Positions 35,549 through 45,677 of a stretch of DNA of 64,000 nt are shown piece by piece. A program made the position numbers and the translations under genes. Source of the DNA: Ascarosepion bandense (Eukaryota > Mollusca > Cephalopoda > Sepiida > Sepiidae); contig JBBBDQ010001273.1 of NCBI GenBank assembly GCA_037127315.1, positions 2,961,501 to 3,025,500 on the forward strand, written 5' to 3'. Numbering within the stretch: position 1 is the first letter of the stretch; each line of letters starts with the position of its first letter. The notes below the pieces were generated by a model, which saw nothing but the letters and a program-made list of their open reading frames with translations, was not told the DNA's origin and did no database searches.

Positions 35549-36100
35549 AGTAATTCAGTTAAGGAGTGGTCTTAGAATAGAATCAGTCGGTCAATCATTT
35601 GCAACTTGTGAAGGATGGAGACTGGCGCGGCCTACAACATAATGTGGCCTCGGGGTTGCCCACCGAACGTTCATGCAGGGACGCCCGTCCATGCGCGATA
35701 TGGCACTACAAGAACCCCGGTATTATTCAACTGTTGATCAGAGCAGCCTCTCAAGACGCTACGCAAGAGTTCGGGCTCCTAACTACCAGTCGGAAGCAGC
35801 AACCAGGAAACTGCCAACCCGGTACCCTCAGAATGTAAAGACGTTGCCACCATACTCCGTAACTGCAAAGAGCTTCCAGCTGAACTAACACCAAGACCAG
35901 AGAAAGGGGATGAACCGGGAACCCCTTCCTAAACAAGAAACAAGGTGATCACCTCTAAACTCATTCAAAAGAAGGGGGTGGAGTGTGAGACCGGGCGATA
36001 GTAGAAACTATCTACTCCAATTAAAACAAAAAAACAAAAAAAAAAACACAAAAACAAGGAAAAAGTGACTGAGGCTTACAAAGTTTTAACTTAGTAAAAG

Positions 36101-37226
36101 TCGAAAATACCCTTCAATAGCAAAATTATTTACACAAATTAAGTGACGAAAAAAAACAAAACAAAAACAAAGACGGCCAAAAGACGAAAAAAAAAATAAA
36201 TAAATAAATAAAATAATTTCCAAGAAATTTCACAAAAACAGACTGAAAAAATGGACTGAATCCCAGTTGACTTACCACAAGCAGCTAACACTGTAAAGTT
36301 GATTTAATTCAATTTCTGAAGACAAAAATAGAAATTAAACCGTTTTTTACAGAATATAGTCGAGTTATGTTGCTTGCGTTCGCTTGCCAAACCGTTAAGA
36401 ATTCAATCTCTCGAAGACAGAAATTTAAATCTTCTACAAGACAAAACTAATGGAAATAATTGAACTGTGATGCTATTTATCATTAGTCGAAAATACCCTT
36501 CAATAGCAAAATTATTTACACAAATTAAGTGACGAAAAAAAACAAAACAAAAACAAAGACGGCCAAAAAACGAAAAAAAAAAAATAAATAAATAAAATAA
36601 TTTCCAAGAAATTTCACAAAAACAGACTGAAAAAATGGACTGAATCCCAGTTGACTTACCACAAGCAGCTAACACTGTAAAGTTGATTTAATTCAATTTC
36701 TGAAGACAAAAATAGAAATTAAACCGTTTTTTACAGAATATAGTCGAGTTATGTTGCTTGCGTTCGCTTGCCAAACCGTTAAGAATTCAATCTCTCGAAG
36801 ACAGAAATTTAAATCTTCTACAAGACAAAACTAATGGAAATAATTGAACCGTGATGCTATTTATCATTAGTCGAAAATACCCTTCAATAGCAAAATTATT
36901 TACACAAATTAAGTGACGAAAAAAAACAAAACAAAAACAAAGACGGCCAAAAGACGAAAAAAAAAAAATAAATAAATAAAATAATTTCCAAGAAATTTCA
37001 CAAAAACAGACTGAAAAAATGGACTGAATCCCAGTTGACTTACCACAAGCAGCTAACACTGTAAAGTTGATTTAATTCAATTTCTGAAGACAAAAATAGA
37101 AATTAAACCGTTTTTTACAGAATATAGTCGAGTTATGTTGCTTGCGTTCGCTTGCCAAACCGTTAAGAATTCAATCTCTCGAAGACAGAAATTTAAATCT
37201 TCTACAAGACAAAACTAATGGAAATA
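36101..37226 (-). repeat. three ~385-bp tandem repeats at the LINE-A 5' side
   Basis: Units start at 36101, 36487 and 36871 (tcgaaaatacccttcaatag), with periods of 386 and 384 bp. They differ almost only in homopolymer length plus one or two substitutions. Each ends with 'ctaatggaaat'. They lie between the LINE-A head and the point where the LTR-like element resumes (37228), so they fall inside the same interruption. Open frames of 90 codons in each unit are identical repeats, not independent genes. They may be 5'-UTR monomers; see the findings. Confidence 0.9.
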
Positions 37227-37271
37227 TCATTTTCTCCGGTGTAAAAATCATTTTCGACTACTGTATTCTTG

Positions 37272-37689
37272 GGTTATGGACAAATAGTGACCCCCAAAAA
37301 AAAATCAACAGTACATTTTTATTGTAAAATTTGCAACAATATATTTTTATATTAAAATGACTAACAATACATTTTTATATCAAAATGATGTACAAAATAT
37401 CTGCAGCTGAAACCATAAAATTGCATTCAAAATATTTAGATTTCGGTATTAAATAATCTGTAGGGGTTGATATGCCGATAAAAAATAAACAAAAAAAAAA
37501 CGAACAATCGAATTTTCGCTTGGAGGGCTACGAGGGGGTCTTTCAAAAATTTCTAGAGCGTTACAACAATTTCATTGAAGTCGGTGGGTCTTACTTTAAA
37601 GAAGATTAGAGATATTTTTATTGTTTGAAAGCAATTAAATATCTCTCCTAAAAAATCTCGAAATTTTATAGTTCACCTTGTTTGTAGTT
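37272..37689. repeat. unassigned sequence with hairpin tail motif, copy 3
   Basis: The motif at 37440-37488 (tcggtattaaataatctgta / ggggttgatatgccgataa) resembles those at 16.8 and 28.4 kb. A short (acatttttatat) duplication lies at 37313-37382. Nothing else recognised. Confidence 0.45.
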
Positions 37690-37915
37690 TTTAGAGAAAA
37701 TAATGGATGCAAAAAAAAGATACCTGTACGTAATATCAGAAAGAGGCAGTTAAAATTTCAAGGGAACATAATGAGGAAAGAGGGTTTGGAAAATTTAACA
37801 CTTACAGAATATATCGAAGGTAAGAGGAAAGCAGCGAATAAGCTACCTAATAAGCTTATATAAATGTGTAGCAGAACAGGCATTAGGAGAGATAGCAAAA
37901 GGACTTGTATGTAGC
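37690..37915 (+). pseudogene. RTE-like LINE C-terminal fragment
   Basis: One open stretch reads VRNIRKRQLKFQGNIMRKEGLENLTLTEYIEGKRK-like blocks in order, then decays (SRTGIRRDSKR). It lacks the catalytic RT domain and the tail. Confidence 0.7.
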
Positions 37916-38518
37916 TGTTTTATGGTTGAATTTTATTACTCCCAAAGCCTGAATGTTCTCTACAGTTTTGTTGTAGTTTTTAAAACATGTTGTATTTGTT
38001 TGAAGGTTTTGTTCACAGATTCCATAGATAATGTTTCCCCTGATAATGCCAAAGAGCTTCATTTTCATAATAAATAGAAAATCTCATCTTTTAAATACAT
38101 GATAAATTTATCTCTAAACCAAGTGAAGTTTACATTAGTTCTTTTGGAGCGTGCTGAATGTAACACACAGATGTTTTATGACATATTGTACCGAAATGAA
38201 ATAATAAAAAAAAAGATTCAGGTAGATGCAGAATCTGTCACGTAAATATATATCAACGGGCTAAAAGTCAAGAAGCAAAGGAGGAAAGAAAAAAAATGCA
38301 GTGATCACCACGAGCGTGTTGAGGCCAAGCAATCAGGCAAAGCGATTTGAAAAATCAACGCTGAAAGTAAAGTGAATCGCAAGATAAGCTTTTGATGTCG
38401 ACGTCACATATGTCACCTTCAGTTCATGCAAGGATGGAAAAGTTTATTCGGGCATATGACAGGCAAACGGAAACAGTGCGAATCGGAACCACAGAAGCAC
38501 GCATGCGCGCGCGGGCTC
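37916..38518. other. unassigned sequence
   Basis: No gene or repeat recognised. Confidence 0.5.
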
Positions 38519-38543
38519 GCGGACACGCACGCACACACACGCG

Positions 38544-38575
<32 letters not shown>

Positions 38576-38717
38576 ATTACATATGTAAGTATATATATTT
38601 ATACAAATAAAAAGAGGTATTTTGATAGAGGAGGTGAGCAAAATAGATATATAGATACTTAGTGATAGACAACTTGATATTATATATATTATAAATACTG
38701 TGCATATAAAATATGGA

Positions 38718-38755
<38 letters not shown>

Positions 38756-39012
38756 GCAGAGAAGTTTGTCACTTAAGTGAGCAAAGTCATGCTGTTTCGA
38801 AGTTTCGTAAGACAACGTTATGATGCCTGCGCTCGTCAGGGCTAAATATACAGTATATATACATATATATACTGAATGTGTGTTTATAAAGAGGGAGAAA
38901 AATATTTATTTTCTTTATTCACACACATACATATATGTATAATATAAAAGTTGACATTAAAGTCATCAACCAGAGCCAACTATGCTTCATGCTAAACGCA
39001 ATCATCAGCTTT

Positions 39013-39095
<83 letters not shown>
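38519..39095. repeat. microsatellites with Penelope-associated scraps
   Basis: (CA)n/(TA)n at 38519-38573, (TA)n at 38718-38753, (CA)n(TA)n at 39014-39095. Between them, minus-strand 'ctgacgagcgcaggcatcat' (near 38830) resembles the 3' region of the Penelope-like fragment at 18.4 kb. 'ctgatgattgcgtttagcat' (near 39005) resembles the 42.49-kb motif. Confidence 0.65.
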
Positions 39096-39099
<4 letters not shown>

Positions 39100-40129
39100 G
39101 GTTGGCCGATTTTCAAATCAAGTAACTGGACAAGTCTAGATAGTTCGGACCTGGTAGCTGAAAACCAAGTACAAAATACTTTGCGTAATTTTCGATTCTA
39201 TTTGAGTAAATGCAGTGTTAAAATCAAATTAATATTTCAAAGATTGTTGCAGTGTAAAATGAAATAAATAACCAGGCCAGATTATTCCATGCTAAGAAAC
39301 AGAATGGATATAAATACTTTTAAATCTGATGTTTAGATTTTTCTTTAAAATACAGGAAAATATAAATATATAACATAAGACAAACATAATTATGTTATAA
39401 GATATAAAATGCTTTATAGATTTTATTTTGAAATATGTTTTGCATGTTATGAAAAAGGCAGCATCAATGTATTCAAATCGCAAATCAATTAAGAACTTTA
39501 TTTTTCTTCCCGAAAGAATTTTTTAGCACAATGAATTCAGTAAAATCATTCATAAATCATAAAAAATATCTTCATTTACTTTAAGAAATAGTTTTATTTC
39601 AGGGGAAAATAAAACAAAAACACCAGATACATTTTTTATTTTTAATGAAGCGTGTTTAAATTTCGTAGGTGATTATTTGCTTTTCAACCGTTATGTCAGC
39701 GTGCGTTTTGTCTTTATTTCCATTGGAAGCATTCAAGACATCTGCAATTTTTTAAGTAAAATATAAATTGACTGTACTTTAATTTATCTTTTTCCTAGAG
39801 TATTTTTTCAAATGATTCATTAAAATATCTGAAAAAAAGAAAACGTATAATACTAGAGATATTTTTTTTTCATCTTGGAGCATCTCTTCTAATGCCCTGC
39901 TCTTGGATTTAGAGGCTTTGAACTTTTTAAACCGGTATTTGATTTTAAAAGCATTAAGAGTTATTAAAAAGCTTGTCTGCTTAAGAGGAGTTGATGGCAA
40001 GATTAATTAAAATCTTTCTTTTATAAAGAATTAAAGAGGTTGTATGGCAAGGTGGTGACATTTAAACTAAAAAAAAAAAAAAGAAAGTAAGAGCCAAGGA
40101 ACATTTTTTAACATTTACTCAAAAGAAAG
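39096..40129. other. unassigned AT-rich sequence
   Basis: Short open frames only; no recognisable domain. Confidence 0.5.
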
Positions 40130-41612
40130 GAACTGAGAATGTAAAAAACCAGATGAGTTCCAACTACAGGTGCTACTGGTGTTGCTCTACCAGAAGCTTT
40201 TAGTCTTTTGAAAGAATTTGATAGTATAGACAGTGTTAGGGCAATTTTAGTTCTTCTGGACAACACAAATACAAATACTGATGCAGACCTTGTAATTGTT
40301 CTGGAGATGAAGCTTTATCAAAAATTACAGTTGGCTGTTTACTACATCAGAATGAGCTACCATTCAGAGCTGTTTTATATGTGTTGATGGTACAAGAAGC
40401 CCGACTGCTTTTACAGGCCCACAAGGCAAATTGTGTGAAAGGGACTATATCATCATTTGCTAAAAATAGAATTTGTAAAAATCAGTGGCCTCTTGATAAT
40501 ATGGCACCTATAGTAAAAATGAGGGTTCAAAGTAAAAATGAAAAACTCTTTTTGGAATATACCCTAGGGAATTCCAGGGGTTAAGTTAACTTGTGGAGGA
40601 TAGGAAATGAAGAATTAAAAGTAATTTTCTTCTTCCTTTTTACAAAAATGCACAATGACGTGTGAAATCATGGTTCTGCCAAATATAAAAAGGATTAACC
40701 ACGTGCTTAAAGAAAAAATTGAAACCGGATTTTGCGAGATAGTTGTTAAATTAATTTACTGAGTAATGGAAGCGATTTGCAAGTCTGAGAAGAGTTAGTG
40801 ATCCAGTGCGAAGAAAACTAAATGTTTATAAATGGCGGAAGGAAGGTCATCCAGACAGTCACATGGAAGCAGCAGAGATGACAAGCTAAAATGTAACAAT
40901 GGAGAAACTTCATGTTCACCCGGACGGTCGTTCTCTTCTTCCTTTCTAGTGTGCTGATTCGTTTTACTTCTTCTTCTCCATTCTCAACATTCCTACTCAA
41001 CGATAACGTACATACACACATACTACTATGAACTCTTGATACACTTAACTTTCTCATTGAGCATTAACTTCTACAATTCTTGTCATCTTTTTCTATCAAT
41101 AAATTTTTATTTTAACATGCAAAATGTATACATTTATTCTTCTACACATCCACACATTCCAATCTCCAACCTGCTGACAACCTTTTAATGATTACGAATA
41201 AGCCTAAGTTGTAGGAAGTTTGGTTATGTATGACACAAATTCGATTTAATAAACATTAATCATTTCCCTATAGCTACAAACTCTACAGTTGCTTCCTGGA
41301 AAATTGGACCGTTAAGTAATTCAAGATGCAACCAGGTTAATGTGTATCTTCACCAGAATTATATACCCTTCAGAACTCCATGACAAGCTTATTAAATTCA
41401 TTATCCAAGTATATGCAGTTAGCAATTTCGATACCCATCAGATGCTCCAAAGATTTTTTAAAAAATCGGAAGAAATTAGAATCATGGAATTAAAGACTGT
41501 TCAATATAATACTTTTACTCTATTACCTGAGAATGTGTTTCATTCGTTGATGAAGTCACATAAATTGGAAGTGAAAAAAGTAGCTCTTGGAAAAGTCCTG
41601 TCCATTAGGTAA
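40130..41612 (+). pseudogene. broken ORF of an unnamed multi-copy family
   Basis: Reading across breaks: TGATGVALPEAFSLLKEF near 40167, VLLDNTNTNTDADLVIVL near 40247, QLAVYYIRMSYHSELF near 40330 (usually LHxNELPFRALF), a FTGPxGK-like block near 40415, then after a gap of ~700 bp PSELHDKLIKFIIQVYAVS near 41370 and LLPENVFHSLMKSHKLEVKKVALGKVL to 41611. I recall a widespread mobile-element-like family of unknown function with the same block order in insects, hydra and cephalopods, but have no name for it. The second part ends exactly at ag|gtaagt, a consensus splice donor. Multiple stops argue against function. Confidence 0.4.
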
Positions 41613-41713
41613 GTAAATAAAAAGAAATGAAGTAATTTATCTCAATTTAAAGGATAGTTTTTAAGTTTTACTCACTAAAAATAACATAGAATAAGCATGG
41701 ATTGTTTAATTAA

Positions 41714-41917
41714 AATCACATGTGTCGGATGATCACATCTGCGAAGTAAACTCGGTTCGTCACCGACAGTTTATTTTGAAAATTCATAATACCGAAAGGA
41801 AAAAAAGGAAGAAAAGAAAAGAAATAAGAAAAAACAGTGGAAGGAGGAGTTAAAAAAAGAGAGTTTACTGACGAAGCAAGTTTACTTCGCAGAAATGATC
41901 ATATGACATATGTGATT
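41714..41917. mobile_element. 204-bp MITE with ~49-bp TIRs
   Basis: The left end aatcacatgtgtcggatgat … gcgaagtaaactcggttcgtca is an inverted match to the right end tgacgaagcaagtttacttcgc … atatgacatatgtgatt, with a handful of mismatches. The ~100-bp interior is purine-rich (aggaaaaaaaggaag). There is no coding capacity. Target duplication is unclear in the A/T flanks. Confidence 0.8.
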
Positions 41918-42075
41918 TTTGAAGTTTTATTTGAAAAAAGTACACATATTTGGCTCTGTAAATAAATAATTGTATTTACATCGGGCCTTCTGGCTGTGTC
42001 AGTTTTGATATTATTAAAATTAATATTAATATGACCTTCCTTGGGATTTTACCTACATGCCACTTTCTGTTTGGA

Positions 42076-42126
<51 letters not shown>

Positions 42127-42439
42127 GTAAAAAATCTCAATATCACTCTGTCGTTCTTATTCTTCAGCCTTGTGATACACATAGAAACTCATTTTGTATA
42201 CTGCTTGTTACGGTGGACTAATTACGGAAATCGAGCTTAACACGGTGTCCCACACTTTCGGCTCCATGACGCATCTAAGCTATGCTTAAAAAACGACCAC
42301 ATACACGCATACTTACTCTCATCTCCAAGAATTGAGCACACACACACACACACACACACACAAACGATATATCTCTGTCTCTGTCCTGCTCTCGCTCTCT
42401 GCCTCTCTCCTCTCTCTTTCTATATACAATAATACAAAT
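41918..42439. repeat. microsatellite-rich unassigned sequence
   Basis: (TA)n at 42079-42123 and (CA)n at 42338-42362. Nothing else recognised. Confidence 0.7.
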
Positions 42440-42500
42440 AATATCTACGTCTGTAACATAACTCGGAGTTTCATGCCTTATGCAATCATCAGGTACATAT
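42440..42500 (-). other. ctgatga … gaaac motif, weak hammerhead-ribozyme-like core
   Basis: The minus strand reads cctgatgattgcataaggca then tgaaactccgagttatg. It has CUGAUGA, a short stem (tgc/gca) and GAAAC, in hammerhead order, followed by actc/gagt. The first stem-II pair would be U-U and stem I is poor, so catalysis is doubtful. Penelope-like elements are known to carry hammerhead motifs. Confidence 0.3.
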
Positions 42501-43072
42501 TTCAAACTGACAGTTTAATAGATTTGAATCGATGTGTATGGGAATTAAATCTTATAATGTTAAGTTACTGATTTTGTATTAACAAGATTAGAAATTTAAA
42601 TATTTTACGGTTACATGGGGATAAATTCAAAATTTAAAATTTAAATTTAAAATAAAAATAAAATAATAACAAAAGGCAGTGAGAAGAAATCAAAGGGACG
42701 TAAATCATGAGTCTTAAAAATTTAAATATTCAAATATTACATGTACATAAAAATGTAGGGAAAATTAAAATTTTAAATAAAAATAAGATAAAATAAAATA
42801 AAAATGAAAAGAAAACTAAGAAGTAAAGTTTAGATTAAGAATTCAAAATTAAACAATGTAAGGAGCAAAAATAAAAGGTGTTTAATTCATAATTTTGAAA
42901 AGTAATATTGCAGGGGAAAAGACAGACAGACAGACAGAAAGAAAGAAAGAAAGAAAGAAACGTAAAGAGAAATCTATATTAATCTATGTCTAAGGATTTA
43001 AGTATTTTTTCTGTGACAGCATGTCATAAAATCATTTTTTTTATTAAGCAAATCTGGATTATTGATATGGCT

Positions 43073-43076
<4 letters not shown>
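42501..43076. other. unassigned AT-rich sequence
   Basis: Repeated 'aaaattaaaataaaa' low complexity around 42630-42810 and a (GACA/GAAA)n tract at about 42922-42960. Confidence 0.5.

Positions 43077-43158
<82 letters not shown>
43077..43158. repeat. (TA)n(TG)n microsatellite
   Basis: Compound dinucleotide tract. Confidence 0.95.
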
Positions 43159-43159
<1 letters not shown>

Positions 43160-43565
43160 TAATGCAGACAAATCACACATACATATGGATTTTGAGCGTG
43201 TGTATTTTATATGAATGTTACAAGAGTTAAGGAAAATTAGTTTGAACCCACAAAGTTAATGGCAGTAACATCATAAATGCAAAGATGATGAAAGAAATTT
43301 AAACGCGTGTTAAGCAATAGAATTCGTTGACATTTTGATTGGCAATTATCCTGTCGAAACAAATGTTTGATAATAGGATAAGAAAGGCAATATCGGTGAA
43401 TAGATCGTCAAATTATAATCCATTCTCCTATTTCTGTCATTCAAGGCACCCCATGGCCTCATCATTTGATTCGGCAAGAACACAGCTCTATGATTTTTCG
43501 ACAAGCGATATCACGACAGAATACCGAACGCACCTTTGATTCTACAAGCTGTCACTAATTTTATG

Positions 43566-43680
43566 AACATGAGCATGCAGCGGTATCTCGTTGAAACACC
43601 GGTTATCGTATGATCACCAAAGTTAAGCAACGTCGAGGCTGGATAGTGCCTAGATGGGTGATGGCTTTGTAATAGAATAC
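43566..43680 (+). pseudogene. 5S rRNA-derived sequence
   Basis: Matches the general eukaryotic 5S order: tgaaacaccggttatcgtat, gatcaccaaagttaagcaac (A-box region), gtcgaggctggatagtgcct and agatgggtgatggctttgta (C-box region). Multiple substitutions and altered ends mean it would not make functional 5S. It is followed by (TACA)n(TA)n rather than a T-run. It could be an isolated pseudogene or the head of a 5S-derived SINE (SINE3 type). Confidence 0.85.
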
Positions 43681-43740
<60 letters not shown>

Positions 43741-44849
43741 ATTTTCTTACCACGCTGGTTTATAAATGCATAATATCACTACACAAAATTATCATGTTTC
43801 AGAACAATAGTGCTCTTTTTCAGGTGATATGTTAAAATAAATAGTGACATTTATTTTTAAAATATAAGATGAATTCATGGTTATTTAGAAAATTAGTGAG
43901 TGGTAGTTGGAAAAATGCTTTACGTGTGTCAATATTGTTTAATCAAAATGGGAATTATGTAACCATGGAGATTTAATATTTGTATTCTAAGTATACCACA
44001 ATTATTTAATCCTAGTTCTGATTTAAACATTCCAGCCCCTTTCATTATAGATAGTAATTAATTTTGGCTCTTAGTAAGCTTTCCCCCTTGCCGAGCCTAC
44101 TGCTTTTTCTACCACGTATTCTCATAACGTGAACATAAAATAATGACAGCACCAAGATGTCGACATTCAACATTACTTCAAATAAAACACGAGGAAGTAA
44201 AACTTCATCAGTATCATAAAGAGCGATTTCAATAACTGAACTTGAGATCCTATTTTCTTTAGAAATTGTTTTGATATAAAGATTTTATAGATTCCAACCG
44301 AATATTTCCTTGTAGGTAAATGGCTAATATTACTTTTACCGTTTGTCTTTGGTTTTTTAATTTTTCCGGACTAATTTCCACGTTTTTGTTACAACTCTTC
44401 CGTTGTGGAAAATTAGGTCTTTTCAGCTATCTGATGTTTTCTGTAATGTTATCGATTTTCTTTCCACAGGATGACATTCATCTGATTTTATACATGTGGT
44501 GTCCAGCTCTTGCATCTCTATTCATATGGAATTGTTTTGTTTTACTTTGAACACTTCGATAGCCTCTTGACCACAGGCTCATCTTTGTAAGTACTCGCAT
44601 CTTTCAAGCCATGCCTGTAGAAATCCTAATTCACCATGCATTTCTCACATTAAATGGGTTCCTCTAGCTACTGATCTCACAAATGTGTGTACTGATTGGA
44701 TTATATCAGAACACATGCTTTCAATATTGATTGATTCGTTTTTACAGCCTATTAACCCTTTAAAGATTATTTAAATCCGAAATATATTTTTAGATTGTAA
44801 GAATATATATATTTTTAGATAATAATTTAGTGATAGAAGTCTTATTAAT
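43681..44849. other. (TA)n then unassigned sequence
   Basis: TACA/TA microsatellite to 43738, followed by AT-rich DNA. A 76-codon frame at 44320-44550 would encode a hydrophobic peptide but has no other support. Confidence 0.5.
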
Positions 44850-45005
44850 TAAACCATAGCTGTGGAGAGAAGAACTGGATTTATACATTTCCCAGGTGTA
44901 TTTATGTATAAGTAAATATAACGATCCCAACTGGATTTAGAACTCGGATTTCCAATTAACAATTCTGGGCCATTATCCATTACATCACCCGAACATACAA
45001 GCCTC
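44850..45005 (-). repeat. tRNA-derived SINE, head half only
   Basis: The minus strand keeps a tRNA-like head (gtgatgtaatggataatggc; gagttctaaatccagttgg) and the first part of the body (acatacacctgggaaatgta). It is truncated before the hairpin. Confidence 0.55.
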
Positions 45006-45394
45006 TAACACCTGATATTACCAAGCGGTCGCTCATCTAGGTACTCATCACATTCGAGTTCTGATATTTAACTTCGGTGATCATACAGAAACCGTTATTT
45101 CAACATGATACGGTTCTTTCAACATAATTTACAAATGCTCCTCCAAATCTTTTATCTGTCATTCCATAAAAAATTCTGTGCATATTCTCCTTCCATATAT
45201 GATCAGCTATACGATGCAGAAGTTTTTGTTGATTCTTATTTTGAATGTGTGACTGCTCACACCTCGATACACTACCACTGGGATAGCATATAAGACCTTA
45301 GTTTTAATTTTCCGTGTGAGTTTTTACTTTGATGATTTATTTGTCTCAGGTGCTAATTTTGTACCGGCCACATATTCTTTAATTAGATGTGCGA
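45006..45394. other. unassigned sequence
   Basis: No gene or repeat recognised. Confidence 0.4.
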
Positions 45395-45672
45395 TGTGGT
45401 GTAGTTGATATCGGCTCGGAACGAAAAATCGGTAGAGCCGAGTTTGAATTCCATTCGAATTCGTTTCACTCACTTACACACAAATACATTTAGAAAAAGT
45501 ATGAATCCATCACTTCTTCCTCCAGCTATGGGTTGAATAGCAGGGCAGATTGGTTTTTATAGCCTTGTATGGCAACCAGTCTAACGCAGAAAGAAATGGC
45601 AACCTACTGCGGGAAAATCTTCTGTCTACTCAGTCATGTCTCGAAAGAGACTTGATCGCCCAAGTGATCCTA
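45395..45672 (+). repeat. tRNA-derived SINE, full-length plus-strand copy
   Basis: Begins gtggtgtagttgatatcggc (A-box region), then gccgagtttgaattccattc (B-box region), 'cacttacacacaaatacatt', 'atgggttgaatagcagggca', 'tggcaaccagtctaacgcag', 'caacctactgcgggaaaatc', and a hairpin whose loop reads gaaa on the sense strand, opposite to most other copies. It ends at cccaagtgatcc, about 30 bp short of the usual terminus, where TIR element C begins. Confidence 0.9.
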
Positions 45673-45677
45673 ATATT

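Larger units (their letters stand above)
32455..36024 (-). mobile_element. LINE-A, nearly complete non-LTR retrotransposon
   Basis: About 3.57 kb on the minus strand: a 5' head beginning ttggagtagatagtttctac near 36022, ~475 bp of leader, an endonuclease-RT reading frame (35548 to 32658, one frameshift), a ~180-bp 3' UTR, and poly(A) seen as a T-run at 32456-32477. The EN type, single frame and 'SRLWNSLP' C-terminal block suggest the Jockey/CR1/L2 group; poly(A) fits Jockey-like or Ingi-like better than CR1. The clade needs a tree. It is inserted in an LTR-like element and bordered on its 5' side by ~385-bp tandem repeats. Confidence 0.9.
31125..37271 (+). mobile_element. LTR-like element, copy 1 (interrupted, 3' incomplete)
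   Basis: Starts TGTGACACTATC and matches the 60098-61729 copy block by block: 'gatgctttcccttctcccgc', 'gcgtcacgcgatgtgagctt', 'ggttataaaaatagatgctc' (TATA-like), 'gccatgacccacggctgg', 'gaactttgctg', 'tttgaagagatctgtttatt' and 'gatgcttttggc'. Similarity is broken by a dimeric short element (31517-31797) and by the LINE-A/385-bp repeat block (32455-37228), then resumes for ~40 bp to 37271. The last ~460 bp present in the other copy are missing. No protein-coding LTR-element genes are seen. Confidence 0.75.

Noticed and set aside
36403..37059. Two identical 90-codon frames suggesting a duplicated gene
   Set aside because: They are the same segment of a 385-bp tandem repeat, with no domain and no start context.
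44320..44550. 76-codon hydrophobic frame as a small membrane protein
   Set aside because: No conservation evidence, no signal beyond composition, no neighbouring exon.
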